Shown here: positions 46,515 to 54,463 of the stretch, in pieces
How the letters are laid out: each line of letters starts with the position of its first letter
Numbering within the stretch: position 1 is the first letter of the stretch
Assembly: GCA_963819885.1 (NCBI GenBank)
Contig: CAWFXV010000032.1
Span: 248,001 to 312,000 of the forward strand
Source of the DNA: JACVRX01 sp963819885
Lineage (GTDB): Bacteria > Actinomycetota > Actinomycetes > Jiangellales > Jiangellaceae
Direction of reading: 5' to 3'
Length of the DNA: 64,000 bases
Notes under the pieces: generated by a model
What the model was told of the DNA's origin: nothing
Databases searched by the model: none
Seen by the model: only the letters and a program-made list of their open reading frames with translations
Made by a program: the position numbers and the translations under genes

Positions 46515-48185
46515 CTGAAGCTCGAGTTGCGCGGCATCACCAAGCGTTTCGGCTCCTTGGTCGCCAACGACCACATCGATCTCACCGTCGAGGCCGGTGA
46601 GATCCACGGCTTGCTCGGCGAGAACGGTGCCGGCAAGAGCACCCTGATGAACGTCCTGTATGGACTGCTGCAGCCCGACGAGGGCGAGTTCTTGGTCGAC
46701 GACCAGCCACTGCGCATTCACGGTCCCGGTGACGCCGTCGCTGCCGGAATCGGCATGGTGCACCAGCACTTCATGCTGGTGCCGGTATTTACTGTCGCCG
46801 AGAACGTCATGCTCGGCTACGAGCACACTCGGGGTGGGCCGTTCTTGGACCACGACGCCGCCCGCCAGCAGGTCCAGGAGCTTTCCGCACGCTTCGGCTT
46901 CGACGTGAACCCGGATGCGCTCGTCGAGGACATCCCGGTGGGAGTGCAGCAGCGGGTCGAGATCATCAAGGCCCTCGCCCGTGATGCCAAGGTCGTCATC
47001 CTGGACGAGCCAACCGCTGTGCTCACGCCGCAGGAAACCGACGAGCTGATCGGGATCATGCGCGAGCTCAAGGCATCCGGAACGTCCATCGTCTTCATCA
47101 CGCACAAGCTGCGCGAGGTACGGGCGGTCGCCGACCGCATCACGGTCATCCGCAGCGGGGCGGTCGTTGATACCGTCCCCCCCGAGACCAGCGAGACCGA
47201 GCTTGCTTCGCTCATGGTGGGCCGCACAGTTCAGCTGACTGTCGACAAGGAGCCGTTCACACCCGGCAAGCCGGAGCTCATAGTCAAAGATCTGCGTGTT
47301 GTCGACGAGTTCGGGCATGTCAAGGTCGACGGCGTGTCGTTCAACGTGCGCGATGGTGAGATCGTCGCGCTGGCCGGCGTTCAGGGAAACGGCCAAACCG
47401 AGCTGGTCGAGGCGCTGCTCGGCCTGCAGGACGACGTTACTGGCTCGGCGCGGCTTGCCGGCGGGGAGCAGCTCGACGGATCCGGCGCGGCCCAGCAGGG
47501 CGACGGCGAGTTGGTCGGCGCGTCGGCCAAGGAGATCCTCGACTCTGGCGTTGGTTACGTGCCCGAGGACCGGTCGCACGATGGCCTGATCGGCTCGTTC
47601 AGTGTCGCCGAAAACCTCGTGCTCGACCGGCACGACCGGCCGCCGTTCGCCAGGGGTATCTCGATGTCGCCCGCCGCCGTTCGGAGCAACGCGGTCGCCC
47701 TGGTCGAGGAGTTCGACGTCCGCACCCAGGGTGTCGAAGCCCCGGCGTCCTCCCTCTCCGGCGGGAACCAGCAGAAGGTGGTCATGGCCCGCGAGCTGTC
47801 GAGGCCGCTGCGGTTGTTCGTTGCCTCTCAGCCGACCCGCGGTGTCGACGTCGGCTCGATCGAATTCCTGCACAACCGGATCGTGGCCGAGCGTGATCGC
47901 GGCACCCCCGTGCTCATCGTCTCCACCGAGCTCGACGAGGTGCTCGGACTCGCCGACCGCATCGCCGTGATGTACCGAGGGAAGATCGTCGGCATCGTCG
48001 GACCCGACACCTCGCGGGACGTGCTCGGCTTGATGATGGCCGGTGTGCCGCTCGAGGAGTCCCAACAGCTGGCTGCCCAGGCGGGGCCCACAGCACTCAC
48101 CGCCCAGGACGACGCGGAAGACACCGCGCCCATGCAGCGCGAGCACCACGAGGAACCCGACCCGACCGAGGGAGGGGACGCATGA
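46515..48185 (+). CDS. Nucleoside ABC transporter ATP-binding protein (two ABC domains)
   Basis: Energises nucleoside uptake; both nucleotide-binding domains are fused as in sugar-type CUT2/BMP importers. Domain 1 has Walker A GLLGENGAGKSTLMNVLYG, the weak signature PVGVQQRVEI and Walker B VVILDEPTAVLTPQE. Domain 2 has a degenerate A loop GVQGNGQTEL, signature LSGGNQQKVVMARELSR and LFVASQPTRGVDVGS. A CTG at 46515 (KLELRGITKRFGSL follows) best fits the GGAGGGAGG nine bases upstream; TTG 46482 and TTG 46527 are alternatives. It overlaps the permease gene as ATGA. Confidence 0.92.
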   Translation: MKLELRGITKRFGSLVANDHIDLTVEAGEIHGLLGENGAGKSTLMNVLYGLLQPDEGEFLVDDQPLRIHGPGDAVAAGIGMVHQHFMLVPVFTVAENVMLGYEHTRGGPFLDHDAARQQVQELSARFGFDVNPDALVEDIPVGVQQRVEIIKALARDAKVVILDEPTAVLTPQETDELIGIMRELKASGTSIVFITHKLREVRAVADRITVIRSGAVVDTVPPETSETELASLMVGRTVQLTVDKEPFTPGKPELIVKDLRVVDEFGHVKVDGVSFNVRDGEIVALAGVQGNGQTELVEALLGLQDDVTGSARLAGGEQLDGSGAAQQGDGELVGASAKEILDSGVGYVPEDRSHDGLIGSFSVAENLVLDRHDRPPFARGISMSPAAVRSNAVALVEEFDVRTQGVEAPASSLSGGNQQKVVMARELSRPLRLFVASQPTRGVDVGSIEFLHNRIVAERDRGTPVLIVSTELDEVLGLADRIAVMYRGKIVGIVGPDTSRDVLGLMMAGVPLEESQQLAAQAGPTALTAQDDAEDTAPMQREHHEEPDPTEGGDA

Positions 48186-49420
48186 CCGGGACGGCGACAA
48201 CCGAGGCGCCGACACCTCCTCCGCCCGCTGACCAGCTGTCCGAGCCCTCGGGGCGCGGCCGACAACTGCGCGACACCGTCGTGCTCACTCTGCTTTCGGT
48301 GCTGCTCGCGCTGCTCGTCGGCGCGGTTCTGATCATTGTCGCGGATCCCGACGTGCAAGAAGCGGCACGATACTTCTTCTCGGCTCCAGGCGACACGCTC
48401 CGAGCGGCGTGGGAGGCGGTGTCGAGCGCCTACGCTGCCCTGTTCCAGGGATCGATCGTCGACCTGACGGCAGACACCGTCACCGGCGTTTTTCGGCCGT
48501 TCACCGAATCACTGGTGTTCGGCGTTCCGCTGATCGCCGCCGGCTTGTCGGTGGGGCTGGCCTTCAAGGCGGGTCTGTTCAACATCGGCGCCGAGGGGCA
48601 GATCATCCTGGGCGCGATCGGCGCGGCATGGGTCGGCTTCACCCTGGACCTTCCGCCGGTCCTGCACGTGATCGTGGCTCTGCTGGGTGGCATTGTCGGT
48701 GGCGCCTTGTGGGGCGGCATCCCGGGCTTTCTCAAGGCTCGAACCGGTGCCCACGAGGTCATCACGACGATCATGCTCAACTACATCGCGCGCTTCCTCC
48801 TGCTCTACCTGCTCTCGACGGCTGTCTTCCAGCGGCCGGGTCGTAATGACCCCATCAGTCCACAGGTAGACGCGGACGCCCAACTCTCTCTGCTGGTAGG
48901 AAGCTGGTCGCGGCTGCACGCCGGGCTCCTCGTCGTGCTCGCGGTGGCCGTCGCCGTATGGTGGCTGCTCGACCGCAGCACACTGGGCTTCAAGTTCCGC
49001 GCGGTCGGGGCGAATCCCTGGGCAGCCCGCACCGCGGGCATCCACACCGGGACCGCCACCTTCCTGGTCATGGCGATCGCCGGCGGTTTGGCCGGGCTGG
49101 CCGGCGCCTTCCAGATCGTCGGCACCGAAAAGTCACTGACTCCCGGCATTTCTGCCGGCATCGGCTTCGACGCGATCACCGTTGCGCTGCTCGGCCGGGC
49201 AAACCCGCTTGGCATTGTGCTGGCTGGTGGCCTGTTCGGAGCGCTGCATGCAGGTGGAGTCACGATGCAGGCGCGCACCGGCACGCCGATCGACATCGTG
49301 CTTGTCGTCCAATCGCTGATCGTACTGTTCATCGCGGCACCCCCCCTTGTTCGGGCTATCTTCCGGATCAAGGCGCCGGGGGTTGCAGCGATGCAGGTGT
49401 CGAAGGGATGGAACGCGTGA
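48182..49420 (+). CDS. Nucleoside ABC transporter permease 1
   Basis: Integral membrane component (412 residues, about ten helices) of the BPD_transp_2 permease family. GLSVGLAFKAGLFNIGAEGQ is the coupling-type motif, then AHEVITTIMLNYIARFLLLY and NPWAARTAGIHTGTATFLVM. The cytoplasmic N-terminus is Pro/Thr-rich. Coupled by four-base overlaps to the ATPase and the second permease. Confidence 0.93.
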   Translation: MTGTATTEAPTPPPPADQLSEPSGRGRQLRDTVVLTLLSVLLALLVGAVLIIVADPDVQEAARYFFSAPGDTLRAAWEAVSSAYAALFQGSIVDLTADTVTGVFRPFTESLVFGVPLIAAGLSVGLAFKAGLFNIGAEGQIILGAIGAAWVGFTLDLPPVLHVIVALLGGIVGGALWGGIPGFLKARTGAHEVITTIMLNYIARFLLLYLLSTAVFQRPGRNDPISPQVDADAQLSLLVGSWSRLHAGLLVVLAVAVAVWWLLDRSTLGFKFRAVGANPWAARTAGIHTGTATFLVMAIAGGLAGLAGAFQIVGTEKSLTPGISAGIGFDAITVALLGRANPLGIVLAGGLFGALHAGGVTMQARTGTPIDIVLVVQSLIVLFIAAPPLVRAIFRIKAPGVAAMQVSKGWNA

Positions 49421-50715
49421 GCACGGCGACCCTGCCGTCCCAGGTGCCCGCCGCAGCGCCGGAGCCGCTGGCCGTTGTCGAACGGCCGCCCACCTGGCGA
49501 GTTCCGATCGCACTCGCGGTCTTCGGCGTGCTGGCGTTGGTGGTGTTCGGTTTCGGTTCCGACTCCGGGCAGACCAGCACGTTCGGCATCACCTTGGGCG
49601 CGGAGGCGTTCCAGATCAACCCCGTGGCGCTGCCTACCCGTACCACGGCCATCGTGTTGTCCGTGATCTGCCTGGCCCTGGCCGGATTTGCCGCGCTGCG
49701 GGTCTCCCGCCGCGAGCAAATACCGCTATGGGTGACAATCGGGTTCGCCGTCCTGTGGCTGCTGGCGTTTCTGGTGTGGGCCATCGCCGGTAACACCATC
49801 TCCTTGACCGGGCTGTTGCGCGGTTCGGTGTTCCTCGCCGTCCCGCTGGTGTTCGGTGCGCTCTCGGGTGTGCTCTGCGAGCGCGCGGGGGTCATCAACA
49901 TCGCGATAGAAGGACAGTTGCTCGCTGGGGCATTCCTCTCCGCCGTCGTCGCCAGCCTGACCGACAGTCTGTGGATCGGCCTCATCGCTGCGCCGATCGC
50001 CGGACTGCTGGTGGGGCTGATCCTCGCGATATTCGCCATCCGGTACATCGTCGACCAGATCATCGTCGGCGTCGTCCTGAACGTATTGGTGATCGGCCTG
50101 ACCAGCTTCCTGTACGGGCGGCTGCTCGGCCCGAACCAGGACGTCTGGAACGAGCCGGGTACGTTCGGCCGAGTCAAGATCCCGTTGCTTGGCGACATCC
50201 CGATCATCGGTCCGGTCTTCTTCGACCAGTCGGTCGTCGTGTACGTCATGTATGCGGTCGTGATCGTGGTTCAGATCGCCCTGTTCCGGACCAGGTGGGG
50301 CCTTCGGGTGCGCGCGGTCGGCGAGCACCCGACCGCCGCCGACACGGTGGGCATCCAGGTCAATCGGACCAGGTTCCGGAACGTCTTGATGGGTGGCGCC
50401 ATGGCCGGGTTGGGCGGCGCCTTCTTCACCCTCGGCTCGGTCGGCGCTTTCGGCCGCGAGATGACTGCCGGCCAGGGCTTTATCGCACTCGCCGCGATGA
50501 TCTTTGGTCGCTGGTCGCCGGTCGGCGCATTGTTCGCGGCATTGTTGTTCGGCTTCGCCAACAACCTGCAGGGAGTGCTCGGCATCATCGGTACCCCGAT
50601 TCCGAACGAGTTCATGTTGATGGCGCCCTATCTCGCGACGATCTTCGCGGTCGCCGGCTTGGTCGGGCGCGTGCGGGCTCCCGCAGCCGACGGCCAGCCG
50701 TACATCAAGGGCTGA
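49417..50715 (+). CDS. Nucleoside ABC transporter permease 2
   Basis: Second permease (432 residues, about ten helices) of the same family. LSGVLCERAGVINIAIEGQL and the loop VGEHPTAADTVGIQVNRTRF are the conserved parts, followed by AMIFGRWSPVGALFAALLFG. GTG 49417 overlaps the first permease gene. The cytidine deaminase gene begins five bases after the stop. Confidence 0.93.
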   Translation: MSTATLPSQVPAAAPEPLAVVERPPTWRVPIALAVFGVLALVVFGFGSDSGQTSTFGITLGAEAFQINPVALPTRTTAIVLSVICLALAGFAALRVSRREQIPLWVTIGFAVLWLLAFLVWAIAGNTISLTGLLRGSVFLAVPLVFGALSGVLCERAGVINIAIEGQLLAGAFLSAVVASLTDSLWIGLIAAPIAGLLVGLILAIFAIRYIVDQIIVGVVLNVLVIGLTSFLYGRLLGPNQDVWNEPGTFGRVKIPLLGDIPIIGPVFFDQSVVVYVMYAVVIVVQIALFRTRWGLRVRAVGEHPTAADTVGIQVNRTRFRNVLMGGAMAGLGGAFFTLGSVGAFGREMTAGQGFIALAAMIFGRWSPVGALFAALLFGFANNLQGVLGIIGTPIPNEFMLMAPYLATIFAVAGLVGRVRAPAADGQPYIKG

Positions 50716-50719
50716 CCGG

Positions 50720-51124
50720 GTGGCCGAGCAGGGCCCGGACATCGACTGGGCCGAGCTCCGCACCCGCGCCGCCGCGGTGATGCGGACCGCCTACGCGCCG
50801 TATTCGCGATTTCCCGTCGGTGCCGCGGCCCTCGTCGACGACGGCCGGATCGTTGTCGGCTGCAATGTCGAGAACGCGTCGTACGGGCTCACGCTGTGCG
50901 CCGAATGCGGGCTGGTGTCTTCGCTTCATGCGACCGGTGGCGGGCGATTGGTTGCGTTCAGTTGTACTGACGGTGATGGCAAACGGCTCATGCCGTGCGG
51001 CCGCTGCCGTCAACTGCTCTGGGAGGCCGGCGGAGCCGAGCTGCTCGTCGACACACCCGACGGCGTTCTCACCATGGCCGAGCTGCTCCCCGCCGCTTTC
51101 GACGCCGACCACCTTTCCCCATGA
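50720..51124 (+). CDS. cdd: Cytidine deaminase
   Basis: Zinc enzyme that turns cytidine and deoxycytidine into uridine and deoxyuridine. AYAPYSRFPVGAAAL is the substrate loop; CNVENASYGLTLCAE carries the Asn/Glu and the first Cys with the catalytic Glu; MPCGRCRQ has the other two zinc ligands. The 134-residue length is of the homotetrameric type. Its last codons lie in the left arm of a long inverted repeat. Confidence 0.95.
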   Translation: MAEQGPDIDWAELRTRAAAVMRTAYAPYSRFPVGAAALVDDGRIVVGCNVENASYGLTLCAECGLVSSLHATGGGRLVAFSCTDGDGKRLMPCGRCRQLLWEAGGAELLVDTPDGVLTMAELLPAAFDADHLSP

Positions 51125-51176
51125 TCATGTCGACTTTGCCACCGCCGACGAGGGCAAACTCGACATGATCATGGGG
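51117..51176 (+). repeat. Long near-perfect inverted repeat between cdd and deoA
   Basis: Arms 51117-51140 and 51153-51176 are 24 bases each with one mismatch and a 12-base loop. Each arm contains the self-complementary core CATGATCATG. The structure spans the cdd stop and ends 12 bases before the deoA start, so it may limit read-through or stabilise the upstream mRNA; its regularity also recalls dispersed palindromic repeats. Confidence 0.75.
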
Positions 51177-51188
51177 GAGGATGGGAGC

Positions 51189-52481
51189 GTGGCCGAGGGA
51201 TTCGATGCCGTCGACGTGATCCGAACCAAACGCGACGGCGGTGAGCTGACCGACGACCAGATCGACTGGGTCATCGACGCGTACACCCGCGCCATCGTGG
51301 CCGAGGAACAGATGGCCGCGCTCGCGATGGCGATCCTGCTGCGGGGAATGTCGCGGCGGGAGGTCGCCCGCTGGACAGCGGCCATGGTCGCGAGCGGATC
51401 ACGGATGGACTGGACCGACGTTGGGCGTCCAACCGCCGACAAGCACTCCACCGGCGGCGTCGGCGACAAGATCACCCTGCCGTTGGCGCCCACGGTGGCG
51501 GCCTGCGGCGCGGCCGTCCCTCAACTGTCCGGACGCGGGCTCGGGCACACCGGTGGGACGCTGGACAAGCTCGAGTCCATCCCGGGTTGGCGCGCCTCCC
51601 TGTCTGCTGCCGAGATGCTGACGCAATTGCAGTCCGTGGGCGCGGTGGTATGCGCGGCGGGCGCCGACCTCGCACCGGCGGACAAGAAGCTTTATGCGCT
51701 GCGTGATGTCACGGCGACGGTGGAGGCGATCCCGCTGATCGCGTCGTCGATCATGAGCAAGAAGATCGCCGAAGGTACCGGCGCACTGGTGCTCGATGTG
51801 AAAGTCGGCTCCGGAGCGTTCATGAAGGACGTCGACTCTGCGCGTGAGCTGGCTCAGACGATGGTCGACCTGGGCACAGATGCCGGTGTGAAGACCGTAG
51901 CCCTCCTGACTGGCATGGACACCCCGCTCGGGCTGACCGCGGGCAATGCCCTCGAGGTCCGCGAATCCGTTGAGGTGCTCTCCGGGGGAGGCCCGGAAGA
52001 CGTGGTCGAACTGACCGTGGCGCTAGCCCGGGAGATGCTTGCTGCGGCCGGGCTCGACGGCGGCAGAGACCCAGCCGATGCGCTGTCCGACGGTTCCGCG
52101 ATGGACGTGTGGCGCGCCATGATTCGGGCCCAGGGTGGCGATCCCGACGCGGAGCTGCCGGTCGCAGCGCAGACTCATACCCTGCTGGCGCCGGCCGACG
52201 GTGTGCTGACCCAGTTGGACGCGCTCGCCGTCGGGGTAGCGGCATGGCGGTTGGGGGCCGGCCGCGCTCGGAAGGAGGATCCGGTGCAGGCCGCAGCGGG
52301 TGTCGAGCTGCACGCGAAGCCGGGTGCACTGGTCCGGGCCGGCGAACCGTTGCTGACGCTGCACACCGACGAGCCGGAGCGGTTCGATCGGGCCCTGTCC
52401 GCGCTCGACGGCGCCTACCAGATCGCGCCCACCGGGTCGCGTCCGGACCTGTTGCCGCTGACCATCGAACGCATCGAGTAG
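51189..52481 (+). CDS. deoA: Thymidine phosphorylase
   Basis: Splits thymidine (and possibly uridine) with phosphate to give the base and deoxyribose-1-phosphate. The phosphate/substrate site is KHSTGGVGDKITLPLAPT and SGRGLGHTGGTLDKLESIPG, the family signature; VGSGAFMKDVDSARELAQTM follows. The C-terminal swivel domain is about residues 340-430. GTG 51189 follows GGAGGATGGGAGC and gives the standard AEGFDAVDVIRTKRDGGEL; upstream ATGs lie inside the hairpin. With cdd and add it forms a nucleoside salvage set. Confidence 0.95.
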   Translation: MAEGFDAVDVIRTKRDGGELTDDQIDWVIDAYTRAIVAEEQMAALAMAILLRGMSRREVARWTAAMVASGSRMDWTDVGRPTADKHSTGGVGDKITLPLAPTVAACGAAVPQLSGRGLGHTGGTLDKLESIPGWRASLSAAEMLTQLQSVGAVVCAAGADLAPADKKLYALRDVTATVEAIPLIASSIMSKKIAEGTGALVLDVKVGSGAFMKDVDSARELAQTMVDLGTDAGVKTVALLTGMDTPLGLTAGNALEVRESVEVLSGGGPEDVVELTVALAREMLAAAGLDGGRDPADALSDGSAMDVWRAMIRAQGGDPDAELPVAAQTHTLLAPADGVLTQLDALAVGVAAWRLGAGRARKEDPVQAAAGVELHAKPGALVRAGEPLLTLHTDEPERFDRALSALDGAYQIAPTGSRPDLLPLTIERIE

Positions 52482-52483
52482 CG

Positions 52484-53179
52484 GTGCTGACGCACGTCCT
52501 GATCCCCGGAGCGGGCGGCGAGGCCTGGTATTGGCACCGCGTCGTTGACGAGCTGGCCCGCCGGGGTCGCCTGGGGCTGGCGGTCGATCTGCCTGCCGCT
52601 GACGACACGGCTGGGCTGCCCAAGTACGTCGACGCGGTCATCGAGGCCGTCGGCGACCGTCGACCGCTGATTCTCGTCGCGCAGTCCCTCGGCGGGTTCA
52701 CGGCACCGATCGTGTGCGAACGCATCGCCGTCGACCAACTGGTGCTGGTCAACGCGATGATTCCGGCACCGGGAGAGTCGGGCAATGAATGGTGGACGAA
52801 CACGAGGCATGAGCAGGCCAGACGGGAACAGGCCGCCACGCACGGCCGGGCGCTCACCAGCGAGTTCGATGCGGTCACAGACTTCTTCCACGACGTCCCC
52901 CGCGACGTGGTCGACGAGGCGATGAAGCGGGGAGAACCCGCACAGTCCGGAACTCCGATGGTCGAGCCGTGGCCGCTCGCGGCATGGCCCACGGTGCCGA
53001 CTCGGGTTCTCGCCGCCCGTGACGACCGTTTCTTTCCACTCGAGTTCCAACGCCGGGTTGCTCGCGAACGGCTCGGAATCACACCGGACGAGCTGCCCGG
53101 TGGCCACTTGGTCGCGCTCAGTCAGCCCAAGGAGCTCACCGACCGGCTCGAGGCCTATGCGGCTGACGCGGCACGGTAA
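52484..53179 (+). CDS. Alpha/beta hydrolase
   Basis: A 231-residue hydrolase of unknown substrate. THVLIPGAGGEAWYWHRVV is the oxyanion loop, LVAQSLGGFTAPIV the nucleophile elbow, AARDDRFFP the acid region and PGGHLVALSQP the catalytic His. This pattern resembles the small esterase/hydroxynitrile-lyase-like hydrolases. GTG 52484 begins two bases after the deoA stop; the open frame overlapping deoA is rejected. Confidence 0.85.
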   Translation: MLTHVLIPGAGGEAWYWHRVVDELARRGRLGLAVDLPAADDTAGLPKYVDAVIEAVGDRRPLILVAQSLGGFTAPIVCERIAVDQLVLVNAMIPAPGESGNEWWTNTRHEQARREQAATHGRALTSEFDAVTDFFHDVPRDVVDEAMKRGEPAQSGTPMVEPWPLAAWPTVPTRVLAARDDRFFPLEFQRRVARERLGITPDELPGGHLVALSQPKELTDRLEAYAADAAR

Positions 53180-53192
53180 CGCATGCACAGGC

Positions 53193-53804
53193 CTAGCCGG
53201 TGGAGGTGCCGCTCGGACTGGGTTGCCGACCGTAGCCGACGGCCTGCCGGACCGGGCCTGGTGCGCGCTCGATCAACTGCACGTCCGGCACAGCTCCGAC
53301 GGCGTCGTTGATGGTCGAGAACGCCAGCCGAAATGCGATCCAGGTTGTTGCCTCGAGGATCTCGCGGTCGCTGAAACCCACGCTTCGCAGGCCGTCGATG
53401 TCCGCCTGGGTGGTGGCGTTCGGATCGTGTAAGACCCGACGGGACCAGCGGGCGAGGGCGGCCTCGCGGCTGGACAAGTTCGCATGGTTGCCTCGAATCA
53501 CCTGCGCCGCCAACGCCGCGTCGCTGAGGTTCGCCAGCTTGGTCCCCCACGCCAACGAGCAGTACGAGTCGCCGCGAGCGGCAGCAGTGGCGGCGACCAT
53601 GACGGCAACCTCGCGGGGGCTCAGGTCCGACGTCGCCACCACGTCGTTACGAAGGTCTTGGAAAGCCGTCATGAGATCGGGACGCCAACCCCAGGCGCGG
53701 GTCGCGTTGTTGACGTAGCCGTCGGAGGCGAGGTCTTCCTCGTAGACGGCGGTCACTTCCTCCGTCAGAGGTGGTTCAGCCAAGAACGAGGCCGAGGATT
53801 CCAT
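53193..53804 (-). CDS. Carboxymuconolactone decarboxylase / AhpD-like protein with altered active site
   Basis: A 203-residue helical protein of the AhpD-like superfamily (DLSPREVAVMVAATAAARGD, VIRGNHANLSSREAALARW, FSDREILEATTWIAFRLAFS). The peroxidase motif CxxC-x3-H is here DSYCSLAW: the first Cys is Asp and the His is Trp, so only one cysteine remains. It therefore probably lacks classical AhpD disulfide chemistry. Function unknown. Convergent with the hydrolase gene. Confidence 0.75.
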   Translation of the reverse strand: MESSASFLAEPPLTEEVTAVYEEDLASDGYVNNATRAWGWRPDLMTAFQDLRNDVVATSDLSPREVAVMVAATAAARGDSYCSLAWGTKLANLSDAALAAQVIRGNHANLSSREAALARWSRRVLHDPNATTQADIDGLRSVGFSDREILEATTWIAFRLAFSTINDAVGAVPDVQLIERAPGPVRQAVGYGRQPSPSGTSTG

Positions 53805-53935
53805 GGGGGACAGTATCGGCGGTGGGCCGGCGGCTTACCATCGACCAAGCCGCCTGGGGCGCTGCGCCGCTGGCTCGGACCCGGCAACTCAGGGCCTCGA
53901 CAACGTGGCTGGGTTGTTCTGTCCCCTCGTTGCGC

Positions 53936-53941
53936 CAGAAT
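53936..53941 (+). promoter_or_regulatory. Probable -10 box of the second MNT gene
   Basis: CAGAAT, six bases before GTG 53948, as for alr. Confidence 0.35.
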
Positions 53942-53947
53942 GGCCCC

Positions 53948-54325
53948 GTGATCATCGAGGAACCCGAGGTGGTCGCGGCGCTGCGGCGCGCGCGGGCGAG
54001 GTTCGCGCTTGTCCACGGCAGCAGGGCGGCGAGCGGAGGTGGCCGCGCCGAAAGCGACCTCGACGTCGCCGCATGGTGGGGCATCGATCCGCCCCAACCG
54101 TGGGACGTCGAACTCCCAACAGGTGTGGATCTCGTGGTACTGGATCAGGCGCCGCTATGGCTCGCGGGCAGGATCGCGGTAGACGGCCGACTACTGTACG
54201 ACGACGACCCCCCGGCTCGGGTTCGATGGCAGGCCGACACGCGTCGTATCTGGCTGGATGAAAAGCCATACCTACTGCAACGGCAGCGAGAGTGGCGCGA
54301 GGCGGTGGTCGCTCGTGGTCGATGA
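53948..54325 (+). CDS. MntA-like nucleotidyltransferase, probable antitoxin
   Basis: Stand-alone MNT-domain protein of 125 residues, the form that pairs with HepT in type VII toxin-antitoxin systems. The site is LVHGSRAASGGGRAESDLDVAAWW, i.e. GSxA and the metal-binding SDLD, then GVDLVVLDQAPLWLAGRI. GTG 53948 is chosen because the N-terminus EEPEVVAALRRARARFALVHGS is family-like; the open frame to 53771 is antisense to the AhpD-like gene. Its end overlaps the first codons of a HepT remnant. Confidence 0.82.
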   Translation: MIIEEPEVVAALRRARARFALVHGSRAASGGGRAESDLDVAAWWGIDPPQPWDVELPTGVDLVVLDQAPLWLAGRIAVDGRLLYDDDPPARVRWQADTRRIWLDEKPYLLQRQREWREAVVARGR

Positions 54326-54463
54326 GGAACGTGTCACCAGTACGGCGAAATCGACGATATGAAAGTCATCGGATTTCTCGACCGGCTCGACGACCTCGAA
54401 AGCTTCGTTCAACAGGTTCTTGCCTGGATAGACAAGGACCAGGCGTCGCCGGTCAAGGGTTGA
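54315..54463 (+). pseudogene. HepT toxin remnant with internal deletion
   Basis: Starting at GTG 54315 the first codons read VVDEERVT, a normal HepT N-terminus overlapping the antitoxin stop. The sequence then switches, in another frame, to HQYGEIDDMKVIGFLDRLDD and LESFVQQVLAWIDKDQ, which is the C-terminal part of HepT proteins. HQY is the end of the catalytic RX4HXY motif; the Arg half and about 80-90 codons are missing. The toxin cannot be active. Its stop overlaps the convergent ackA by 11 bases. Confidence 0.65.

Noticed and set aside
46347..48215. 622-residue open frame antisense to the nucleoside transporter ATPase gene
   Set aside because: The plus strand encodes clear ABC motifs with overlapping neighbours; long antisense frames are expected at this GC content and the product shows no recognisable family.
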